Source of the DNA: Zobellia roscoffensis
GTDB taxonomy: Bacteria; Bacteroidota; Bacteroidia; Flavobacteriales; Flavobacteriaceae
DNA length: 64,000 nucleotides
Direction: 5' to 3'
Assembly: GCF_015330165.1 (NCBI RefSeq)
Contig: NZ_JADDXT010000002.1
Location: 1,796,504-1,860,503, forward strand
The notes under the pieces were generated by a model. That model was not told the DNA's origin and did no database searches. It saw nothing but the letters and a program-made list of their open reading frames with translations. Of the stretch, positions 53,885 to 62,800 are shown piece after piece. The translations under genes were made by a program, and so were the position numbers. How positions within the stretch are numbered: the stretch's first letter is position 1; every line of letters starts with the position of its first letter.

Positions 53885-53906
53885 GGGGTTGAAAAATTTC
53901 AACCCC
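53885..53906 (-). terminator. hairpin between microprotein gene and RNase G gene
   Basis: Perfect 10-bp stem GGGGTTGAAA / TTTCAACCCC with a 2-base loop core (53885-53894, 53897-53906). On the minus strand it is followed by TTTGCTTGTTTTTT, so it may be a terminator or attenuator, or an RNase G autoregulation site. Confidence 0.6.
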
Positions 53907-53912
53907 TAGCAA

Positions 53913-54002
53913 TTATTTTTTCTTGTGTCGGTTAGCTCTCCTGCGCTTCTTGCGCTTATGGGTAGCTACCTTATGTCTCTTTCTTTTCTTACCACTCGGC
54001 AT
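53913..54002 (-). CDS. 29-residue very basic microprotein (COX24/mS38-like, probably ribosome-associated)
   Basis: ATG at 54002 opens MPSGKKRKRHKVATHKRKKR then RRANRHKKK: 29 residues, 19 of them Lys, Arg or His. The spacing resembles the C-terminal AURKAIP1/COX24 motif of mitoribosomal mS38 and of the small basic proteins of some bacterial ribosomes (bS22-like). Such microproteins are conserved in Bacteroidota but usually missed by length cut-offs. Located between HU and RNase G on the same strand, 25 bp after HU; a hairpin follows. The ribosomal role is inference from composition and family memory. Confidence 0.85.
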   Translation of the reverse strand: MPSGKKRKRHKVATHKRKKRRRANRHKKK

Positions 54003-54027
54003 AAAATTCTACTTTAAGTTAGTATAT

Positions 54028-54318
54028 TTATTTTACTTGTACGTTGCTTTTGACACCTTCTACAAAAACCTTGGCAGGCTTAAATGCAGGAATATTGTGT
54101 GCCGGTATTTTAATTGTAGTGTTCTTACTAATGTTCCTTCCGGTTTTTTCGGCTCTTGTTTTAATGATAAAACTACCAAAACCGCGAAGATAAACATTGT
54201 CACCACTTTCCAAAGAAGATTTCACCTCTTCCATAAAACTTTCAACTGTGGCCTGCACATCACCTTTTTCAATTCCCAGCTTGTCTGAGATCTTCGATAC
54301 AATTTCTGCTTTCGTCAT
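54028..54318 (-). CDS. HU/IHF-family DNA-binding protein
   Basis: 96 residues. Histone-like nucleoid protein: helical dimer region (TKAEIVSKISDKLGI), the GDNVYLRGFGSFIIKTRAEKTGRN core and beta-arm motif NISKNTTIKIPAHNIPAFKPAK, the HU signature GFGSFxxxxRxxRxGRNP in slightly varied form. Bends and wraps DNA. Opposite strand to mutY with 178 bp between, which contains the HU -7 box and the start of mutY. Confidence 0.95.
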   Translation of the reverse strand: MTKAEIVSKISDKLGIEKGDVQATVESFMEEVKSSLESGDNVYLRGFGSFIIKTRAEKTGRNISKNTTIKIPAHNIPAFKPAKVFVEGVKSNVQVK

Positions 54319-54356
54319 CTTTCGTGTTAAATTTTCAGTATAATTTTTTTGGGATG

Positions 54357-54364
54357 CAAATATA
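54357..54364 (-). promoter_or_regulatory. -7 element for HU gene
   Basis: TATATTTG on the minus strand (TAnnTTTG) about 38 bp before the HU ATG. No clear -33 box. Confidence 0.45.
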
Positions 54365-54496
54365 TAAATTAAAATTAATCTTTCGTGCTAAAGGGTTAAT
54401 TTTAAGTCGTTCACCTTCACTTTTCAATTTATGCCTATTCTTGGGTATGCATATCATTTAATAAACAATTAATTTCGTGCCATAGCAGTTACAAAA

Positions 54497-55537
54497 ATGA
54501 CATTTTCAGAGCGAATTCTTGTTTGGTATAAAGTAAATAAAAGAACCTTGCCGTGGAGGAGCACAAGGGACCCATATAAGATATGGCTTTCTGAGATTAT
54601 GTTGCAGCAAACACGGGTGGTTCAAGGTACTCCGTACTACTTAAAGTTCATTCATAATTACCCTAAAGTACATGATCTTGCAAGCGCTTCCGAGGAGGAA
54701 GTTTTAAAGCTTTGGCAGGGTTTGGGCTATTATTCAAGAGCACGAAACTTACATGCTACGGCTAAGATGGTAGTTGGTGAATATGGGGGTAAATTTCCTG
54801 ATACCTATAAAGAATTACTGTTGCTCAAAGGAGTGGGGGACTATACGGCAAGTGCAATTTCATCTATTTGTTTTGATAGGCCTGAAGCAGTGGTAGATGG
54901 TAATGTTTATAGGGTTTTGTCACGTTATTTTGGAGTTGATTTACCCATTAATAGTACCGAAGGTGTTAAATATTTCAAAAAGTTAGCCAAGGAGGTCATG
55001 AATGTGCAAAACATTCGTGATTATAACCAAGGAATTATGGAATTTGGTGCCATTCAGTGTTCGCCAAAAAGTCCAGATTGCAACATATGCCCTTTGAATG
55101 AAAGTTGTGTAGCGCTACAAACTAATAAGGTGGCAGAGCTCCCGGTAAAGTTGAAAAAGACTAAAGTCCGCAATAGATACTTCAATTATGTGGTTTTTAT
55201 ATCGGAACGAGGGGAAACAATACTCGAACAACGAAAAGGTAAAGGAATATGGCAAAATCTTTGGCAATTTCCACTTGTGGAGTCAGATAGTGAACTTTCA
55301 AAACCTGCTTTGGAGCGGGAATTAAGTACTTTATATTGTAATACTGAAGTGGTTTCTGTGGATAAGTTTAATACAGATGCTATTGTTCATAAGCTATCGC
55401 ATCAACATTTATATACTACATTTTGGATCGTGCATACAAAAGGTGGTCTCAAAGAGAGTATTTCGTTTGAAGACGTTGAGAACTACCCTGTACCCGTTCT
55501 TATTGCTGAGTTTTTAGATCGGTTTGGAAAGAAGTAG
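54497..55537 (+). CDS. mutY: A/G-specific adenine DNA glycosylase
   Basis: 346 residues. Removes adenine opposite 8-oxoguanine. Helix-hairpin-helix LLLKGVGDYTASAISSICF with the catalytic Asp in VVDGNVYRVLSR; the catalytic Glu is in SEIMLQQT. The [4Fe-4S] motif C-x6-C-x2-C-x5-C is CSPKSPDCNICPLNESC; C-terminal Nudix-like 8-oxoG recognition domain from about 230. First of the mutY-ssb-gldE-gldD series typical of Flavobacteriia, though ssb has its own promoter. Confidence 0.96.
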   Translation: MTFSERILVWYKVNKRTLPWRSTRDPYKIWLSEIMLQQTRVVQGTPYYLKFIHNYPKVHDLASASEEEVLKLWQGLGYYSRARNLHATAKMVVGEYGGKFPDTYKELLLLKGVGDYTASAISSICFDRPEAVVDGNVYRVLSRYFGVDLPINSTEGVKYFKKLAKEVMNVQNIRDYNQGIMEFGAIQCSPKSPDCNICPLNESCVALQTNKVAELPVKLKKTKVRNRYFNYVVFISERGETILEQRKGKGIWQNLWQFPLVESDSELSKPALERELSTLYCNTEVVSVDKFNTDAIVHKLSHQHLYTTFWIVHTKGGLKESISFEDVENYPVPVLIAEFLDRFGKK

Positions 55538-55612
55538 TTTTTGGTAGCATGCCTTACCTTTTCCATTTTCTGTTGACCTTTGCATAAATTATAAAAATCG
55601 TAACAGAATCAC

Positions 55613-55645
55613 TTGGTACTGAAGGCTAAAAAACAAGTATATTTG
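55613..55645 (+). promoter_or_regulatory. promoter of ssb
   Basis: TTGG (55613-55616), a 21-bp spacer and TATATTTG (55638-55645), an exact -7 box. Confidence 0.45.
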
Positions 55646-55667
55646 TAGATTCAAATTGCAAAAAAAA

Positions 55668-55673
55668 AAGGAG
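55668..55673 (+). promoter_or_regulatory. Shine-Dalgarno-like AAGGAG before ssb
   Basis: AAGGAG lies 3 bp before the ssb ATG, after a run of A. Such a motif is unusual in this window, and Bacteroidota ribosomes mask their anti-SD; the spacing is also short, so it decides the ATG at 55677 but may not act classically. Confidence 0.5.
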
Positions 55674-55676
55674 ACT

Positions 55677-56141
55677 ATGAGTGGTACGTTGAATAAAGTA
55701 ATGTTAATTGGCCATTTAGGTGATGAGGTGAAGATGCATTATTTTGAAGGAGGAGGATGTATTGGTCGGTTTCCTATTGCTACTAATGAAAGCTATACCA
55801 ACAAGCAAACCGGAGAGCGCGTTACAAATACAGATTGGCATAATGTTGTAGTGCGAAATAAAGCTGCTGAAATATGTGAAAAGTATTTGAGTAAAGGCGA
55901 TAAGGTGTATGTGGAAGGCCGTTTGAAAAACCGTCAATGGCAAGGTGAAGATGGTAATACACGTTACAGTACGGAAATTCATGTTCAAGAGTTTACATTT
56001 CTCTCTACGAAGAAAGAAAGTATGTCAAATCAACAATCTGGAGGACAACAACCACAGCAAAATACCGTTTCAAATACAGCCAGTAGCGCTAAGGCAGCTC
56101 CAGAAGTTAGATCAGAGGAAGATGATGACCTTCCTTTTTAA
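55677..56141 (+). CDS. ssb: single-stranded DNA-binding protein
   Basis: 154 residues from ATG at 55677 (MSGTLNKVMLIGHLGDEVK); a 7-codon Lys-rich extension upstream is rejected. OB-fold, residues 1-115, with WHNVVVRNKAAEICEKYLSKGDKVYVEG. Gln/Asn/Ser-rich linker, then the acidic tip DDDLPF that binds partner proteins. Protects single-stranded DNA in replication and repair. Between mutY and gldE. Confidence 0.97.
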   Translation: MSGTLNKVMLIGHLGDEVKMHYFEGGGCIGRFPIATNESYTNKQTGERVTNTDWHNVVVRNKAAEICEKYLSKGDKVYVEGRLKNRQWQGEDGNTRYSTEIHVQEFTFLSTKKESMSNQQSGGQQPQQNTVSNTASSAKAAPEVRSEEDDDLPF

Positions 56142-56189
56142 GAAAAATTATGTATTTTTAGTAAACCCCTAGAGATACAATTAAATGCT

Positions 56190-56306
56190 ATGAAGCAAGT
56201 ATATTTAGACAATTGTAGTTTTATAGAATCTTTGGACTCTGCCAGTTTGCATATTGGGCAGAAGTTAGGGGTTAAGTTGTATTCACAAACCACTGTTTAT
56301 TTCTAA
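56190..56306 (+). CDS. 38-residue ORF between ssb and gldE (uncertain)
   Basis: ATG at 56190 opens MKQVYLDNCSFIESLDSASL then HIGQKLGVKLYSQTTVYF, 38 residues, ending 11 bp before the gldE start. No motif or family recognised; composition is not strongly protein-like. It fills the gap between ssb and gldE, so a conserved small gene is possible but chance is too. Confidence 0.3.
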   Translation: MKQVYLDNCSFIESLDSASLHIGQKLGVKLYSQTTVYF

Positions 56307-56317
56307 ATTTTTGGCCG

Positions 56318-57637
56318 TTGGACCCTGACCCCCTTAGTTTAGTACCTTATTTCATTACTCTAGTAGGTGCTTTTGCATTTGAGATTACAATTCTTGTTGT
56401 ATTATTAATGTCATCTGCGCTTGTTTCTGGTGCAGAAGTTGCTTTTTTTGGACTTTCACCTACAGATGTAAATGAGATTTCGGAAGAGAAAAGTGTACGT
56501 GGAAATATAATAGTTAAACTTCTTGATCGCCCTAAAAAACTACTGGCTACTATTCTTATCGCTAATAATGCCATTAATATTGGTGTAGTTCTACTATTCA
56601 GTACTATTGGCAACTCTCTTTTTGCAAATGTTGAGTTAGAATGGGTACGGTTTCTCTTAGAAGTTGTAGTAGCTACTTTTTTGATATTAATGTTCGGTGA
56701 GATTTTACCAAAAGTTTATGCAAACCGAAATAGAAAAGCATTTGCCCACCTTATGTCATACCCGCTTAATGTGCTAGATTTTTTGTTTAGTCCGTTGAGT
56801 CTTCCTATGCGGGCGGGAACTCTATTTTTATATGATAAATTGGGTAAGCAAAAATCCAATTTAAGCGTAGATCATCTTTCTCAAGCTTTAGAATTAACTT
56901 CGGACGGAGATACAACCAAAGAAGAACAAAAGATACTACAAGGTATAGTAACCTTTGGGAATACAGATACCAAACAGGTAATGCGTCCGCGTATAGACAT
57001 CTTTGCAGTGAGCGAGGATATGAAATTTCTTGAAATTTTTGCAGAAATTAAAAAACACGGGTATTCTAGAATTCCGGTTTTTTCAGAGAATATGGACAAT
57101 GTTCTGGGAGTGCTCTACGTTAAAGATTTGTTACCTTATATAGATAGGAAGACCTTTAACTGGATGACGCTTATCCGTGAGCCCTATTTTGTTCCGGAAA
57201 ACAAAAAGCTAGATGACTTATTATTAGAGTTCCAGGAGAAAAAAAATCACCTGGCTGTAGTTGTAGATGAGTATGGAGGTACTTCAGGTATTGTTACTTT
57301 AGAAGATATTATTGAGGAAATAGTTGGTGATATTAGCGATGAATTTGATGATGAAGACCTTATTTTTTCAAAACTAGATGATTTTAATTTTGTTTTTGAT
57401 GGGAAGACTGCGCTTAAGGATTTTTATCGCGTAGCCAAAATTGAAAATGAAATCGATTTTGAAGAACACAAGGGAGAGTCTGAGACTATTGCTGGTTTTG
57501 TTCTTGAAATAGCGGGAAGTTTTCCTAAAAGAGGAGAGATAATTGTATTTAATGAATATCAGTTTATAGTAGAAAGCTTAGACAAAAAGAGGTTGAAGCA
57601 AATAAAAATAACGTTGCCCCAAGATGTACAGATATAG
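56318..57637 (+). CDS. gldE: gliding motility protein GldE (CNNM/CBS transporter-like)
   Basis: 439 residues, TTG start at 56318 (MDPDPLSLVPY). DUF21/CNNM membrane domain with about four helices (residues about 15-155), two CBS domains at about 200-325 (VMRPRIDIFAVSED, GYSRIPVFSENMDNVLGVLYVKDLL, VVDEYGGTSGIVTLEDIIEEIVGDI), and a CorC/HlyC C-terminal domain. CorC-like proteins export Mg/Co; GldE is linked to gliding motility and overlaps gldD by 14 bases, as in Flavobacterium. Role in gliding is known by genetics in F. johnsoniae. Confidence 0.93.
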   Translation: MDPDPLSLVPYFITLVGAFAFEITILVVLLMSSALVSGAEVAFFGLSPTDVNEISEEKSVRGNIIVKLLDRPKKLLATILIANNAINIGVVLLFSTIGNSLFANVELEWVRFLLEVVVATFLILMFGEILPKVYANRNRKAFAHLMSYPLNVLDFLFSPLSLPMRAGTLFLYDKLGKQKSNLSVDHLSQALELTSDGDTTKEEQKILQGIVTFGNTDTKQVMRPRIDIFAVSEDMKFLEIFAEIKKHGYSRIPVFSENMDNVLGVLYVKDLLPYIDRKTFNWMTLIREPYFVPENKKLDDLLLEFQEKKNHLAVVVDEYGGTSGIVTLEDIIEEIVGDISDEFDDEDLIFSKLDDFNFVFDGKTALKDFYRVAKIENEIDFEEHKGESETIAGFVLEIAGSFPKRGEIIVFNEYQFIVESLDKKRLKQIKITLPQDVQI

Positions 57638-58178
57638 TTTTTTTCTTTTGATGGTATTCATATTAGCTATTGGCTGTAAAGAGGAGGTCTTGCCAAAGCC
57701 TAAAGCGCAATTACGTTTGGAATATGGGGCACCAAAGCAAGGAAAATTGCAGACAGAACATTTTATGTTCGACTACAATATCAAGGCTAAAATAAAAAGT
57801 AAAACAAAGACTTCTCTAGTTTTAGGATACCCAGAGATGAAGGGTGAGATTTATATCAACTATAAAAAGGTAGAGGACAATGTTGAAAAGTTGCTTGCTG
57901 ATGCCCAAAGACTAAGTTATGAGCATTCTGTGAAAGCAGATGGTATATTGGAGCAACCTTTTGTAAATGAAAAAAACGGTGTTTACGGTATGTTTTATGA
58001 GGTTACTGGTAATGCTGCATCACAAGCACAATTTTATGTTACTGATAGTACTGATAACTTTGTAACGGGGTCATTATATTTCTACACGAGACCCAACTAT
58101 GATTCAATATATCCAGCGGCGGCCTATCTTCAGAATGATATTCGAGGGATTATGGAAACCTTAAAGTGGAAAGAGTAA
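57624..58178 (+). CDS. gldD: gliding motility lipoprotein GldD
   Basis: 184 residues. Lipobox-like AIGC with Cys18, then KEEVLPKPKAQLRLEYGAPKQG, characteristic of GldD. A required gliding-motility lipoprotein in F. johnsoniae, acting with the Gld/T9SS machinery at the envelope. Starts inside the gldE 3' end (14-base overlap), so translation is coupled. The organism therefore probably glides or at least keeps the T9SS-linked genes. Confidence 0.92.
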   Translation: MYRYSFFLLMVFILAIGCKEEVLPKPKAQLRLEYGAPKQGKLQTEHFMFDYNIKAKIKSKTKTSLVLGYPEMKGEIYINYKKVEDNVEKLLADAQRLSYEHSVKADGILEQPFVNEKNGVYGMFYEVTGNAASQAQFYVTDSTDNFVTGSLYFYTRPNYDSIYPAAAYLQNDIRGIMETLKWKE

Positions 58179-58377
58179 AAAGGCGCCTAGAGTATGAGCT
58201 TTGATTTGGTCTTTTCTTTTAAAAACCTTAAGTTTTGTGCTAAATTTAGGTGTCTATAAATCTAAATCAGGCTGATTGAATTGTGTATTCATCAAAAATG
58301 AAAGTAATATTTACTTCCATGTGAAATATTTGTTCTTTTGTTATTAAAAAAGTTAACGGTTTTGAAGTTTATTATAA

Positions 58378-58385
58378 TAAATTTG
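58378..58385 (+). promoter_or_regulatory. -7 element for GntR-family gene
   Basis: TAAATTTG (TAnnTTTG), 51 bp before the ATG at 58437, overlapping the palindrome TTTATTATAATAAA (58368-58381). The 258-bp gap after gldD holds nothing else I can name. Confidence 0.4.
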
Positions 58386-58436
58386 TATTATTATACTTAC
58401 AAAGCGCACCCTATTTTTAATTTTCAATAATACTTA

Positions 58437-59450
58437 ATGTCTTTACTCCAGATAATCCATCGACTAAAAGAAGTAAATAGCTTGACCAAGCACGAACAAT
58501 TGGTGCATGGTGTTATAGAAGCTTTGGATTCTGGGGAGCTTTTGGTTGGTGATAAATTACCATCAATAAATAAAATGGTATCAGATATTGGCTATGCTAG
58601 AAAGACCATAGTTAAGGCTTATGAGGAGTTAAAAGAGAGAGGGCTGGTAGAGTCTAAAAAATTAAAAGGGTACTTTATTATAAGTGATGAGACTAAAGTG
58701 ACGTTGAGGATAGCCTTGCTTTTATTTTCTTTTCAACGTTTCCAAGAAGACTTTTATAACTCTTTCAGAAAAGAACTAGGAAATAAGTATCAGATAGATG
58801 TTTTTTTTCATCACAACAACATTTCGATTTTTGAGACCATTTTCAATAATATTCGAGGTAAATATGGAATGTATGTGGTAGCTCCAATTCCAGATAAGGT
58901 AATTAGGCCTCTTCTTTTGACGATCGAACCTCAAAAGTTACTGATAGTTGACCGGTATTTGCCAATGCCAGATGAGTATTCGTATATAGCTCAGGAATTT
59001 GAGGCAACCACATTTGATAAGTTAATAGAGTTGCTTCCAGAAATTAGAAAATATAAGAAGCTAGTTCTTTTTTATGCTGAAAATAGAGACTACCCACGTG
59101 GAATTTTATTGGCCTTCCATAGGTTCATTGCTGATTATGGTATAAATGGAGTTGTGTTAGAGGATTATGTTGAAGGTTCTCTTGAAAAAGAATCCATTTA
59201 CTTTTTCATTAATGACGCTTCTCTTTGGGAATTACTTAAGGACTGCCATAATTCTAATTTGGAAGTGGGCGAAGATGTGGGGGTGCTATCTCATAATGAC
59301 CACATAATTAAAGAAATTGCCTTTGGAGGTATTACTACAATCTCTACGGATTTTAAAGATATGGCTACAATGGCTGCCCAACACATTAAAAATAACATGG
59401 TTTCTCAGACCATTGTTACTTCAAAACTGTTTAAGCGTAACTCTTTGTGA
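58437..59450 (+). CDS. GntR-family transcriptional regulator with LacI-type sensor domain
   Basis: 337 residues. N-terminal winged helix-turn-helix, residues about 10-85 (GVIEALDSGELLVGDKLPSINKMVSDIGYARKTIVKAYEELKERGLVESKKLKGYF), followed by a periplasmic-binding-protein-like effector domain (about 95-330), as in AraR. It lies 378 bp upstream of susC on the same strand and probably controls the susCD genes in response to a sugar; the effector is not known. The last residues (KLFKRNSL) are typical of LacI/GntR effector domains. Confidence 0.9.
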   Translation: MSLLQIIHRLKEVNSLTKHEQLVHGVIEALDSGELLVGDKLPSINKMVSDIGYARKTIVKAYEELKERGLVESKKLKGYFIISDETKVTLRIALLLFSFQRFQEDFYNSFRKELGNKYQIDVFFHHNNISIFETIFNNIRGKYGMYVVAPIPDKVIRPLLLTIEPQKLLIVDRYLPMPDEYSYIAQEFEATTFDKLIELLPEIRKYKKLVLFYAENRDYPRGILLAFHRFIADYGINGVVLEDYVEGSLEKESIYFFINDASLWELLKDCHNSNLEVGEDVGVLSHNDHIIKEIAFGGITTISTDFKDMATMAAQHIKNNMVSQTIVTSKLFKRNSL

Positions 59451-59828
59451 TATTAGCGTAATAGCTGAATTTGCTGTAAAATTCATCCTTATAAATTTTA
59501 GAATATCTATTTTTTAGCGCTTAAAATGATTAATTCTCATTTTTGGCAGCGAAAATTGTTTTTGGTATGGAAAAAATTCTTATTTTTGCTTTGTAGCATA
59601 GTGTAGCATAGATTCTTTTCGTGATGTTAAATATTTTGTTGTTCAATGCCTTTAAATTTTGTTTTTTTCAAAAAAAAGGGGGTAACTTGTATTATAATAC
59701 CGTTAAAGTGCATTTATGTAACGCTCGGCTTAATTTTGTTTTTAGTCTTTTTTAACGTTCTGATGAGCGTTACGTGTGGTGAAAACAAAAATACTAACTC
59801 AATTTATTACTAACTTAAACTACTCATT
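59451..59828 (+). promoter_or_regulatory. 378-bp region upstream of susC
   Basis: No credible gene. It is AT-rich with several T/A runs. It contains a -7-like TAATTTTG (59731-59738) and a pair of inverted 9-bp arms around it (see next feature). The distance from the -7 box to the susC ATG leaves a long leader of about 85 nt. Confidence 0.5.
59718..59773 (+). promoter_or_regulatory. inverted repeat GTAACGCTC / GAGCGTTAC at susC promoter
   Basis: Perfect 9-bp arms at 59718-59726 and 59765-59773, 38 bp apart. The first arm overlaps the spacer just before the -7 box TAATTTTG; the second lies downstream of the start point. Likely operator half-sites for the GntR-family regulator, or a leader RNA stem. 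Confidence 0.5.
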
Positions 59829-62800
59829 ATGAACCAGAACTTTAAGAGATTAAATAGAGTTCGATCACATGGTTTTGTGCTCGCAGCTTTGTTTTTCTTC
59901 AGTGTTGCATCTTTGTGCGCACAAACCACAATTTCAGGTACTACTTCTGACGACCAGGGCGTATTGCCTGGCGTAAACGTATTGGTGAAAGGTACTACCG
60001 TTGGAAGCGTTTCGGATTTTGATGGAAATTACAGTATAGAGGTGCCGGAAGGCAGCTCTGCTTTGGTCTTCTCCTATGTGGGGTATTCCAAACAAGAAGT
60101 GGCTATAGATGGCCGCACAACAATTAATGTTACTTTGGCCGAAGATGCACAGGCACTTAGCGAAGTAGTTGTCGTTGGGTACGGTACCCAACGAAAAGCA
60201 GATTTAACAGGTGCTGTTGGATCTATTAGTTCTGCGGATATTGTTTCCAAACCTATTACTAGCCCTGATCAAGCGTTGGCGGGTACTATTTCTGGGGTAA
60301 ATATTACAAATCGTAGTGGTGATCCAGGTGCCCCTATTAGTGTGTTGATTAGAGGTGTAGGTACTGCGGGAAATACAGACCCATTATGGGTAATTGATGG
60401 TATTCCTATTGTACAGACAACCAATATAACTGTAAACACCTCTTCTACTACAGATTCTAACCCATTAGCTGGTTTAAATGCTAATGATATTGAATCTATA
60501 GATGTTTTAAAGGATGCTGCCTCAACGGCAATTTATGGGTCTAGAGCTGCAAACGGTGTTATTATCGTTACGACCAAAAGAGGAAAGAGCGGAGACGCTA
60601 AGGTAACTTATAACGGTTATGTTTCAACTTCTACGGCTAGAGATAGAATAGATGTTCTAGATGTAGAGCAGTTTATTGATATTCAAGGTCAATTAGGTAG
60701 GGACCTTTCAGAGTTTTCTGGAAGCCCATATGTTGATTGGCAAGATTTAATTTTTCAAACAGGATTCATTCAAAACCACAATGTAAGTGTTAGTGGTGGA
60801 AATGATAAGGCCAAATATTTTATTTCCGGAGGATTGTTAGATCAGGATGGTATTGAATTAGCTCAAGGTTTTAAAAGGTATTCTTTGAAAGCTAATTCAG
60901 AAATTAACGTTGGTAAATATTTAAAATTTGGTGAATCCATTCTTTTAAGTCAAACGGATAGACAAGTGCAAAGTGAACAAGGTATTTATGCAGGTTTTAA
61001 TTCTGCATTGAATGCACCATATTACCAGCCTTATGGTAATGGAGCTTTTGGTTATAATGATTCTACTCCGGAAACTAGGGGTAACGGTATAACAGCGAAC
61101 AACTACCTGTTTAATACCGATGATAGATACACAACCACAAATTTACAGACACGCAAAATCTTAGCTAGTTTCTACGGGGAATTACAGATTTTAGACGGGT
61201 TAAGATTTAGACCTTCTTTAGGTATAGATTACAACGTGGGTGTTGGTGATTATTTTACATCTGATGCCGTTCTGAATAATTCTACTGGGTCATCTCTTTT
61301 GGTTTCTTCCAGACCTATTGAATTAACGTTAACATCAGCTGCTACTTTGCAGTACGATAAGACTTTTGGCGATCATAATATAGGAGCATTGTTCGGTTTT
61401 GAGCAAACAAAATTTAGATTTGACAAGTTACGTGTACAAGGTAGAAGTTTATTTAATGAGAACTTTGCATCAACCGGAGAGGTTGGCACGGTAGGGGCGG
61501 CCAATGAGGCGGATTTATGGACCTTACAAGGATGGTTGGGTAGACTCACCTATAACTATCAAGGAAAATATTTAGCTACATTTAATATTCGACGTGATGC
61601 AACTTCAAGATTTTCTCCTGATAACAGAACAGATGTGTTTCCTTCTGTATCTTTAGGTTGGAGAGTTTCAGATGAGGAATTTTTTCCAAAGGATGGAGCT
61701 TTTGATGATTTAAAGATTCGTGCAGGATGGGGTCAGTCTGGTAACCAGGCCTCGCCAACGAATTTCCCATATTTAAGTGCTGTAGATAGTAATATAAGAT
61801 ATGTGATCGGTGATGATCAGGGGACAGTTACAGCTCCTGCACCTACCACTTTTGCCAATCAAGATTTGTTTTGGGAAACGAGTACTCAATTTGATGTAGG
61901 TCTTGATTTTAGTTTATTCAATTACAAGTTGACCGGTAGCTTTGATTATTACAATAAAGTTAATGACGGCGTTCTTATCGGGTTACCATTACCATACGTT
62001 TCTGGCTTTTTCTTAGCTCCTGATGCTAATATCGGTTCTATTAAAAACTCTGGACTTGAATTATCACTTAACTACGCAGGTGAAGCTGGGGATTTTACAT
62101 ATTCTATTGGTGGTAATTTCACAACAAACAATAATGAGGTTACTGATTTAGGAGAGGTTACTCAAATCATAACAGGAATTGGAGGTGCAAGTACGCACAG
62201 AACTATAGAAGGTGAAAGCCTTGGCCATTTTTATGGCTATAAGACTGATGGTTTGTATCAAAATGATGCTGAGGTTGCGGCTGCCGTACCAGATGCTAAC
62301 GGAACGCCTTCTCCTGGAGACATACGTTTTGTAGATGTAAATGGTGATGGTATTGTTGACGCTGATGATAGAACTGAACTAGGAAGTCCTTTTCCTGGAT
62401 TCTACTACGGTATGAATTTTAATGCAGCATATAAAGGGTTTGATTTCTCAATCAATTTTAGAGGGGTAGGAAACAAGCAAGTTTATAATTCTGCTAGAAT
62501 AGCATTGGAAGATTTAAGTTCTGGTAACAACTTTAGTACGCAGGTTTTAGACCGGTGGACGGGTGAAGGAACTGCTACTTCTAGTTCAAATCCAAGATTG
62601 ACGTTGAACGATCCTAACGGGAACAACAGATATTCAGATAGATGGATTGAAGATGCAGGTTATTTAAGAATTCAGAATGCACAAATAGGCTATAACCTTC
62701 CTCAAGATTTATTAACTTCTTGGACAAACGATATGATTTCTAATTTTAGAATTTATGTTGGTGCTCAAAACTTAGCAACATTTACTAAGTATTCTGGTTA

